A model generated the notes under the pieces. The model searched no databases. It saw nothing but the letters and a program-made list of their open reading frames with translations, and had not been told where the DNA came from. The translations under genes and the position numbers were made by a program. From Zygaena filipendulae (lineage: Eukaryota; Arthropoda; Insecta; Lepidoptera; Zygaenidae): a stretch of 64,000 nucleotides of DNA. The DNA lies in the NCBI GenBank assembly GCA_907165275.2, contig OU015654.1, positions 7,519,501-7,583,500 on the forward strand. The letters run 5' to 3'. How positions within the stretch are numbered: the first letter of the stretch is position 1; each line of letters starts with the position of its first letter. Below are positions 57,035-64,000 of this stretch, piece by piece.

Positions 57035-57272
57035 GACGACCCGATTGGCGCAGAGGTCACCATGCCTACCCGCTAATCAAGGGGTTCCGGGTTCGATTCC
57101 CGGTGGGGGTGAATTTTGTGTGATGAACACAGGGTTCCATTTTCCAGTCTGGGTGTGTTTATATATCTATAGTATAATATATAAGTAATTCTATGTAGTA
57201 TATACCACGTTTGCTTGGTTTCCACGACACAAGCTATATTAGCTTACTGTGTGTTGTGATGTAGATTATTAT
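57035..57272 (+). mobile_element. tRNA-derived SINE nested in the GGGTTCCGTACC repeat
   Basis: A-box side CGATTGGCGCAGAGGTCACC, B box GGTTCGATTCCCGG, body TGATGAACACAGGGTTCC and CCAGTCTGGGTGTG, then GTTTGCTTGGTTTCCACGACAC and an (ATT)n tail at 57255-57272. The best full-length SINE in the window. Confidence 0.88.
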
Positions 57273-58034
57273 TATTATTATTCATTTATTGTTCTTAAAT
57301 TTAGGTTTTTTACAGTAGATATAAATTAAAAAAATAATAAATATTATAAAAAACCTAAACCTAGTGTGCTACCGGCAGCAGAGCAGGGCTCAAACTACCA
57401 GTGGTTAAGGTCACAAAGACAGGAACCTCCGTACAATACGTGTCGTGTCGAGAATTACCGCCTTCTGCATCTGACCCATAAGCCAACGACCTAGCGAGAG
57501 TCTCTCGAGATGTTGATCGAGACTTTTCGCTATTAAACCGTTTGCCGAAACAACTATCGGGACAATGGTTGTGGAGTCAACATTCCACATAGCGGTTACC
57601 TCATCGGCCAGGTCAAGGTATTTACTGACCTTGTCCGTCTCGGCTTTCACGAGGTTCTCGTCATGTGGGATGGTGACGTCAACGATCATTGGCCGGCTTT
57701 GGGACCGATCGATCACCACGATATCAGGTTTATTGAAAATAATAGTCCTGTCCGTGATAATAGAGCGATCCCAATAGAGCAACGCATGACCATTTTCGAG
57801 GACTGGCGCGGGAGCGTATTGATAATAAGGAACCTCAGACTCAACAAAACCATATTGGAGAGCAAGTTGTTGATGGATAATCCTGGCTACTAGGTTGTGC
57901 CTGTGCAAGTATCGCCATTAGCAAGATGAGAACAACCAGAAATAATATGCCTGAGTGACTCTCCGGGGCGACGACATGCCCGACAGATGTCGATCGTGCC
58001 ATCCTTCAGGATATACTTTTCTTACTTATTATTA
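57273..58034 (-). mobile_element. Dong/R4-like LINE 3' fragment inserted in a TAA/TTA repeat
   Basis: A 5'-truncated LINE end on the minus strand encodes a CCHC-type finger and restriction-like endonuclease, with (TTA)n on both sides (57256-57272 and 58022-58034). R4/Dong-clade LINEs are known to target TAA repeats. The 3' UTR ends in AATAATAATAATAAT on the minus strand. It landed in the (ATT)n tail of the SINE at 57035. Confidence 0.78.
57411..58010 (-). pseudogene. LINE C-terminal restriction-like endonuclease domain
   Basis: Reading on the minus strand from about 58010: ILKDGTIDICRACRRPGESL, RHIISGC (CCHC finger), HLANGD, then a one-base frameshift near 57910. A 165-codon open frame follows (57908-57411), starting LHRHNLVARIIHQQ. 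It contains NKPDIVVIDRSQSRPMIVDVT, where PD (residues 61-62) and D77 form the PD-(D/E)XK nuclease core, and KYLDLADEV downstream. This arrangement (finger, then endonuclease C-terminal to the RT) is that of R2/R4/Dong-group LINEs. The RT is absent. The frame after the shift is uninterrupted, so the insertion is fairly young. Confidence 0.84.
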
Positions 58035-58310
58035 TTATTAAGTGAATATTTTGTGAATATTTCAAGTGTCTACCTATTGCCATGCATTATCAATAAGGGA
58101 AGCCCTTAAATATTTATTTTATTCTGTTTTTAGTACCTATTTGTTATTATAGGGGCAACATCTGTGAAAATTGCAACTATCTAACTATCACGTTTTATGA
58201 GATACAGCCTGGTGGCTGTACAGATGAAAGAACTGACGGACGGACAGCGAAGTCTTAGTAATAAGGTCTCGTTTTACACTTGGGGTACGGAACCCTAAAA
58301 ATATCAACGA

Positions 58311-59118
58311 AAGTTCGTATCATAATAACCCATAAGGATACTACACAATACCTTGAGCTATAGTTTCCCTCAAATTTGATGTACAACAACAATACAATAT
58401 GCATAGGCAGCGTATAGTTACGTTTGCGCCGAGAGGCGTAGTGGCAACTCTTGTGGTTCCACCACACTTTCAATCCATCCATGACCCTGCGTGCGCTGAA
58501 TGCCGTTCTATGGTATTAAAATTTATGCCTATTTGAAATTCTAACCAGTTTTATTTTCTTTCTAACTAGCTAGCAAGCTAGCCCCGCATTCCCGCAGTTT
58601 CACTTGAGTGAATTTGGTGACTCTCTCGGGAAATTTAAAAAGTATCTTATGATGCTCAGGGATACTATAACTCCCTATCAGTGAATGAATTATCTAAGAA
58701 AATTTTCAGAGTTTACACCTCGTATCCAAACAAGCTTACAGTATATTAGTACAGATTATACCTATGATTATTGTTTTAACTCGAGAAATATGATTTTTTG
58801 TAGTTTGAGTCCTCTAGGTATTTTTTTTCTTATATATTTAATTTAGTGGGTCTTTACTTAAAGAAAAAAAAACTAAGAATAATTCATGCCCGATACAATA
58901 TAAATCACACTACCTATATCACCTATATGTCTTCGGGGTCATCTGACTCGTATTACGTATACTTGTCATACGCTACTCGCTAGGTTTATGCTATATGCTA
59001 TACGCTACAGTAGGTACTCCGCCGAAGACCCATCAATCTCACACTCGATCTGTACCTACCTACCTGCTTCCTTCAATGAGTTTACTTAATACGAGCTACA
59101 AGGATGACATGTTTCAAG
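58311..59118. other. Intron sequence with a degenerate Helitron
   Basis: 58560-58770 on the minus strand resembles a decayed Helitron (CTAGCAAGCTAGCCCCGC... GTTTCACTTGAG; AATTATCTAAGAAAATTTTCAG). No exon seen. Confidence 0.4.
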
Positions 59119-59126
59119 GTTTAGAT

Positions 59127-59492
59127 CAGAGGTTCCCATACTTTTTTTTCTCATAGACCACTTTAAACATTTTGCTGGATCTGGTGGACCCCCTGCAGCT
59201 ATTACATTTACTAACTTACTTCCGAAACCCGAAAAAAGTATATGTCTATGGCAATCTGTGTTGTGGCTATTTTTCAATCAACTATGAGTTAAGTTTTCAA
59301 AAAAAAAGGTGAGAATTTATATTCCTTTGATTATGCTGTGAGTGGATGTCATTTAAGCTAAGTTTCAAGGCCATTCCAAAAAGCGTCTTCATCCAACAGT
59401 TGTGGACCCCCATTTTTTTTTCCACGCAAGCGTAGACCCCTGTCGGGCTCCCGTGGACCCCTGGGGGACCTGGACCACTTTAGGAATCAATG
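59127..59492. mobile_element. hAT-family MITE
   Basis: Flanked by the perfect 8-bp duplication GTTTAGAT (59119-59126 and 59493-59500), as expected for hAT. The left end CAGAGGTTCCCATAC resembles the hAT consensus CAGNGGTTCYCAA; the right end (reverse complement CATTGATTCCTAAAG) is weaker. Repeated TGGACCCCC and GGACC words lie near both ends. No ORF. Confidence 0.85.
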
Positions 59493-59689
59493 GTTTAGAT
59501 AATACGTTTTCCATCCTCCTCTCTGGCTAGAACTTCTGTCACTCAAAAACACTAGCTTTCTAGGTATAAGTCACAAAAGAATTTTTAAAACCGATTCAGT
59601 AGTTTTTGTGTTCATCCATCCAGTTTACAAAACAAAAATATCTAAATACAAAAAATTCAATCTTATCTCTTTTTATTACATAATAGATA

Positions 59690-60004
59690 CTAGCTGTTCC
59701 CCGTGGTTTCACCCGCGTTAATTTCGGAGATTCCGCGGGATTTACGGGATAAAAGTACCCTATAACCTTTTCTGTACCCGTGATAACAGGTCGTAGGTAT
59801 ACATAATTTTATGCAGTTTCACCTGCGTAAATTTCGTAGTTCCTGCGGGATTTCCGGGATAAAAAGCACCTTAAATCGTTCTCTATAAGTCTGTTACCCT
59901 GACAATGTGTATTCAAAATTTCATGATGATCGGTTGAGCCGTTTAGGCGTGAAAACGTAACAGACAGATAGACAGAGTTACTTTCACATTTATAATATTA
60001 GTAG
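59690..60004 (-). mobile_element. Helitron with internal duplication (minus strand)
   Basis: Minus strand ends GCGGGTGAAACCACGGGGAACAGCTAG and starts TCCCTACTAATATTATAAATG. The TTTCACC-GCGT-AATTTCG and CGGGAT-TTCCGGGATAAAA part occurs twice (59704-59760 and 59817-59875), so this copy has a duplicated 3' region. Confidence 0.8.
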
Positions 60005-60399
60005 GGAAGTAGGGATTAGTACAAATAGAAGTGATTATTACCTACTTATTTTAATGAAAGAAACTTTAAACACAAATACATCATTATTAAAAGGTACCTA
60101 TAACAAAAATTATATATAAATAACTAGTAAAACTTTGTATTTACCATATTTTAAAGGCAATATCGTATAGAAGATATAATTTTTTAAAGCGGGTGGAGCT
60201 ATAGTAGTTTAAATTAAGTCACGGTTTGAACAATCAAAAGAAGAGAACTTTTAGAAACAATGGTCCGATCCTAAAACAATTTAATTTAATGAAATAAATA
60301 CTCATGAACTTCTTTGGCTTGTTTCACATTCGAAAGTCTGTTTAGACTTTATTTATATGGACCTCTATCGTTCGCATTCCTAAGTCTTCGCGTAAACGG

Positions 60400-60545
60400 T
60401 TGTTAGCTATGGATGTTCTCTTGATCCTAAAGTTAATTAATACATTATACCACCCACCCACCCATGTTTCACCCATGTTATTTTGGGAGTGCCCGCGGGA
60501 ATTCTGGGATACAAACACAAAGTCCTACTCTATTTTCTTTTTTGC
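60400..60545 (-). mobile_element. Helitron fragment with CCCA run
   Basis: CACCCACCCACCCATGTTTCACCCATG and GAGTGCCCGCGGGAATTCTGGGATAC on the plus strand resemble the inverse of a Helitron 3' half. The boundaries are unclear. Confidence 0.45.
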
Positions 60546-60639
60546 GCGGCGTGAAAGCGTAACAAAGTATACTTTTTCGGACACTTCCAACAATTATCGT
60601 TATAACCAATTTACACAAAACCTTGGAGAATTATCTAAC

Positions 60640-60790
60640 GGGGGCCGTATTTTTCAATCGCTCGAATTACTTTCACGCACGGAATCGCGAATTCTGCACG
60701 TGCGAATGTTCATACATTTTTTAAGCATTCACATGTGAATCTTGCGATTACGTGTGCGAAAAGTGATTCGAGCGATTCAAAAATGAATTG
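60640..60790. mobile_element. Palindromic MITE
   Basis: TTTTTCAATCGCTCGAAT on the left pairs with GATTCGAGCGATTCAAAAA on the right; inside, CACGCACGGAATCGCGAATTC pairs with the GAATCTTGCGATTACGTGTGCG segment and TTCACATGTGAATC is a small palindrome. Words near 21680 (TTCACGTGAATCTCGCAATTACG) look related. Confidence 0.65.
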
Positions 60791-61354
60791 GTAAAAAACC
60801 GCATGCAAATCCGTCGTTTTTTTTTATAGTGAACAGACAGACAGCCGCGGCGGAAGATTTTGTTTTATAATATGTATAGTGATAATTAAATTTAATCCGA
60901 AATACCATTCATTCACTATATACTGAAGCACAAAACCAATAATTCATGTTTGCGTGGAACGGAACGAATTCACCTTCGATGGCATACACAGGCACGAATA
61001 TACGTAAACACAATAATTGACTTCGCTTTGATTTTCTTTGAGTTCGCTATCGTTCTGTGCCTATTAATTCTATGCTCTGATAAATAATAGGTAGATATGT
61101 CTTCGCCTGCCCCAGATCGACGATTTTTTCGAACCGGGACAGAAATGTGATAGTGGCGCCACTCTCTCCAGTATTTGAGATAAATTACTTAAAAAAACTC
61201 ACAAATAGCTGTATATCTTTACCTACCTACTTGTGGTGTGGGCCCACGGACCTGTGGTCCTGGCCAACCTGGCTTCCGTATGCTTTGTGGAGCAAGTATT
61301 TTAAATAAATATGATAAATATGGTATTTGATTATGGTTTTCTTTTCTGATATAG

Positions 61355-61517
61355 AACACAGCACGGCTCACCTTTGGGGCGCCAACAGCGGCCGGCGCGG
61401 GTGGAGCCGCAAGCGCACATCCGCACCGCAGATGAGCAACCCTCACTCGATGCCGCGGGTGGCGCTAGTGCTGCGCTCGAGGCGGAGTTGGCCGGTTGCA
61501 CCTCAATCGTATCGCAG
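61355..61517 (+). CDS. Second visible exon of the unrecognised gene
   Basis: It is bounded by TTTTCTGATATAG (to 61354) and CAG|GTAATG (61518). The 163-nt interior has high GC3. Spliced to 52498-52887 with one leftover base, it reads Q-HSTAHLWGANSGRRGWSRKRT...PQSYR, open throughout. The alternative frame TQHGSPLGRQQRPARVEPQA...ASAALEAELAGCTSIVSQ is also fully open and looks more protein-like, but would need another upstream exon. No domain was recognised in either frame. A SINE starts 33 bp after the donor. Confidence 0.6.
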
Positions 61518-61550
61518 GTAATGAAATATCTAACAAAGGGAACTTAGAAT

Positions 61551-61818
61551 GACGAACCGATTGGCGCGGTAGGTCACCATGCGTCCATGCCTCCCCGCTA
61601 ATCGAGGAGTTCCGGGTTCGATTCCCAGTGAGAATGGCCGTTGTGTGATGAATACAGGATTGTAATTTCCAGTCTGGGCGTGTTTCTATGTCTATATATA
61701 AACGTAGATAATAATATGTAGTAAAATTTGCTTGGTTTCCACGACACAAGCTTATAGCATAGTGTGGGATCAAGTAGATCTCTGTGTAGTGAAGTGGATT
61801 ATTATTATTAATATTATA
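61551..61818 (+). mobile_element. tRNA-derived SINE just downstream of an exon
   Basis: CGAACCGATTGGCGCGGTAGG (A-box side), GGTTCGATTCCCAG (B box), TGATGAATACAGGATTGTAATTTCC, GCTTGGTTTCCACGACACAAGC, GGATCAAGTAGATCTCTGTG and an (ATT)n tail. Full length, same family as 57035. Confidence 0.86.
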
Positions 61819-63040
61819 CGTCCAGGTACCTACATGGTTTTTCCTTGAAGTAGGTAATTAAAATGTATAGAGCCACTTGGTCCATCGCGGAGTTCCTGGA
61901 GTTCCATGAGTCACGGATTGACGTCTTAATTGTTTAATATGTTCTACTTGAATAAAATTAATTCCTTACGAAAATACGGAACATAAAACACTTTTAGATT
62001 CCGTGGTTTGGTAATTTTTCCTGACAGGCTAAAAATAATTAAGAGCGATTACGAACGGTTTCTGCCGCATACCTAACAGCCGACTTTTACTTAATTTATA
62101 AGATGCTTCGTCTTCATAATGGGGTTCATAAGAAAGTATTTTTATTTAAACTCGACATCCATAATTTTATTAAAACATCAAGTGAACTTAAAAACGAGGT
62201 TGTTCTGGAAGATTTTTATTTAAAAAGTAAATTAGGTTTACGCAGGCAATAGGCGTCATAACATTTTTAGAAATAATGAAATTACGTAACTTATTTTAGT
62301 ACTTATCAATGGACCGTTACGTAAAAACTATAGGTAGGTAATAAAATACTACTATAGGTACTAAGTATAGGTATTTACGAAAAAGCAAGGATGACCTAAG
62401 AATCGTTTGGAGGAAATCCTTTTGGGAGCTAAATATAAAGTTGAAGATTATTTGGAAGAAGCAAGCAGCAGCAGTAAACATGATGAGTATCTTTGAAATC
62501 CTCGCACAATCATGAGGTGGGTGAAACTTGACAACGTTTCCCGCATCAAACTTATTAATCTGCGCTAGTAAATCATACGATCTAATTAAACTTGCTAGAA
62601 AGGTAACTAAAGTAGATACAATCCAGATAATAATAATGTTATCTATTTTATATTTTCTACCATAACATAATATACAAGGTGTTTAATGTATAAGGTGTGT
62701 CAAGCTAGCGTGAGCTGTTAGGGAACTTCCATGTTTATCGATTGGACAGTCATGTAATATATTATTATGTATGCCCGGCAATTATTGCTGGTAGTTTTCG
62801 GATTACAACATTTGATTACGAGGATTTTATGACGAAGCGAATTTAAAGCTATTTTTTGGTGAAAAAATACATTTACAGAATTTATTACGGAAGATTTATA
62901 ATATTATGTAATATATGGGAAGTTATATTATAGAGAATTCCCGAGGGAACCCCAAACTTCAAGTGACTGAAACTATGCGAAACATTACATACCTATAGAT
63001 ATACATATAATAAAAACTGTACCTGGCCTGTGTCTGTAAC
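61819..63040. other. Non-coding stretch
   Basis: AT-rich intron-like sequence with no supportable exon; the weak GAATTCCCGAGGGAACCCC word at about 62934 suggests an old Helitron. Confidence 0.35.
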
Positions 63041-63328
63041 ATTAAGGTTAAGGTTACATTACAAAGAGTTTCGGTTATTGCTAAGAGCTAAGCTACTTGC
63101 CGAGTGACTAATCTAGTGAAAAGACGCATTGCATACTATCGCAGCTGGCCACACTGCAAGCGACGCACCTAGGTAGGTGCTTAGCTAGTCACCACGCGAT
63201 GCCAGTGTGGCCAGTTGCGATAAAATGCAATAAGAAGTTCACTAGGATTATTCAATCGCCGAGTAGCTTGGCTCTTAACTCGACGCTTAAAAACGAGTGT
63301 TTTTTGTAGTGTGACCTTGGCCTTAATG
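63041..63328. mobile_element. Palindromic MITE, about 288 bp
   Basis: Ends ATTAAGGTTAAGGTTACATTAC and reverse complement ATTAAGGCCAAGGTCACACTAC. Pairing continues inward: AAGAGCTAAGCTACTTGCCGAG with the right-hand CGGCGA-like arm, and CGCAGCTGGCCACACTG with CAGTGTGGCCAGTTGCG, almost to the centre (ACCTAGGTAGGT). No ORF. Confidence 0.8.
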
Positions 63329-63587
63329 ATTGTTAATTACAATCACGGTGGACATTATTATCAATAGTGATTCTTGTCACAACAGCCATTTTTGTATTGT
63401 CTGTTCGTCGTTCAGTCAGTCTGCTTATGCGCGGAAACGGAAGTCTGCTAATGCAACTTTAACATATTAAAATGACGTAAATACAGTACCTATTCATATT
63501 GAATCTAGATATACAACACAGATTTAAGATACCGATTAATACGCAATATGATGATTAAGTTAGATCACATATTAATATAACAATAAC

Positions 63588-63635
63588 TGGATCCGTTTGG
63601 CGCATAGTGGTCACTATGTCACTTCATAAATCTAT
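63588..63635 (+). mobile_element. SINE head fragment
   Basis: GGATCCGTTTGGCGCATAGTGGTCACTATG resembles the 5' 30 bp of the SINEs at 57035 and 61551. The B box and body are missing. Confidence 0.45.
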
Positions 63636-63644
63636 ACTTATAAT

Positions 63645-64000
63645 AAAACTGTAGTGTAGAGAGGTCAATTCTGTACATTGAATATGTAGTCAAAATTAAT
63701 ATTGGAGGATGAATGGCGATCGATACTGATGCCAAAAATGCAATCAGTAAATTTTTTGTCTGTCTGTCTGTCTGTCTGTCTGTATGTGCACGCATGGGTC
63801 AAATACTACTGAAGGGATTTTAACCAAACTTGGTACGATTGTAGTCCATACTCCTGGGCAGGTTATAGGCTATATTATAACATAACGCTAAGACACATAG
63901 GAGCTGAGTAGTGACGATAAATTTGAAGCAAGTCGGATGAAAATGCGCTTTCGATCTATCCTCGCATACGTTTACTCAATTACGCAATAACGGCTGAACG
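63645..64000 (+). repeat. Repeat running off the right edge, with (TCTG)n
   Basis: ATACTTATAATAAAACTGTAGTG, a (TCTG)6 run at 63757-63782, then CTACTGAAGGGATTTTAACCAAACTTGG and CAATAACGGCTGAACG at the edge. It has the phrase structure of the Helitron-like repeats but continues outside the window. Confidence 0.5.

Larger units (their letters stand above)
56948..58306 (+). mobile_element. GGGTTCCGTACC repeat, split by nested insertions
   Basis: The left part (AACCGGCCAAGTGCAAGTCG...GAAGGGTTCCGTACC, 56948-57034) and the right part (58035-58306, ending GGGGTACGGAACCCTAAAAA) are two halves of a repeat I recognise as widespread in insects, especially Lepidoptera. The right part includes GAGATACAGCCTGGTGGC and GACGGACGGACAGCGAAGTC. 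Between them lie a SINE and a LINE fragment. The AGGGTTCCGTACC word is repeated inverted near the 3' end. Confidence 0.7.

Noticed and set aside
57035..57120. A tRNA gene suggested by GGTTCGATTCC
   Set aside because: The same B box with the same body and ATT tail occurs at 14165, 44440 and 61551; no acceptor stem closes. These are SINEs.
57411..57908. A host gene from the 165-codon minus-strand ORF
   Set aside because: It is continuous with a CCHC finger upstream and has the PD-(D/E)XK LINE endonuclease motif, so it belongs to a retrotransposon.

Overview
The window looks like a gene-poor stretch of a butterfly or moth (Lepidoptera) nuclear genome. Genes are split by GT-AG introns, the sequence is AT-rich, and most of it is transposable elements in combinations typical of Lepidoptera: many short non-autonomous Helitrons ending in CTAG, tRNA-derived SINEs, a Jockey-type LINE, a Dong/R4-type LINE end, and piggyBac, PIF/Harbinger and hAT elements. 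The species cannot be fixed from sequence alone.

Host genes. (1) The 5' three exons of methionine aminopeptidase 2 (METAP2) lie on the minus strand at 553-4062; the rest is off the left edge. (2) A small plus-strand gene at 12075-12413 encodes a 112-residue cysteine-rich protein with the zinc-ribbon pattern of the RNF180 N-terminus and DUSP12 C-terminus. (3) A complete bystin gene (bys/BYSL, yeast Enp1), with 8 exons and 429 residues, runs on the minus strand from 20435 to 14025. It is convergent with gene 2 and one intron appears to use a GC donor. (4) Two plus-strand exons, 52498-52887 and 61355-61517, mark the start of an unrecognised GC-rich gene continuing to the right. METAP2 (N-terminal methionine removal) and bystin (40S subunit maturation) are housekeeping genes; nothing suggests a shared pathway or operon.

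Layout. 1-4.1 kb: METAP2, with a decayed Jockey LINE in intron 2. 4.5-11.2 kb: a MITE and a defective Copia LTR retrotransposon that is itself interrupted by a composite fold-back element. 11.4-12.4 kb: a 114-bp tandem repeat and the zinc-ribbon gene. 12.5-20.4 kb: repeats, then bystin, whose introns hold a SINE, Helitrons and palindromic MITEs. 20.4-52.4 kb: about 32 kb without a recognisable host exon. It holds a piggyBac element with intact ends, two PIF/Harbinger derivatives with 3-bp target duplications, a composite fold-back element, many Helitrons, and a 5.6-kb LTR element (44171-49778). 52.5-64 kb: the unknown gene, and a repeat holding a SINE with a Dong-like LINE in its tail, an hAT MITE and palindromic MITEs.

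The most unusual object is the 44.2-49.8 kb LTR element. By eye its two 233-bp LTRs are identical, and it has a 5-bp target duplication, a candidate primer-binding site and a polypurine tract. It has no recognisable gag or pol. Its 5' leader carries three consecutive tandem arrays of different periods (about 29, 72 and 61 bp) that all contain TCAATTTAATGA or a close variant.
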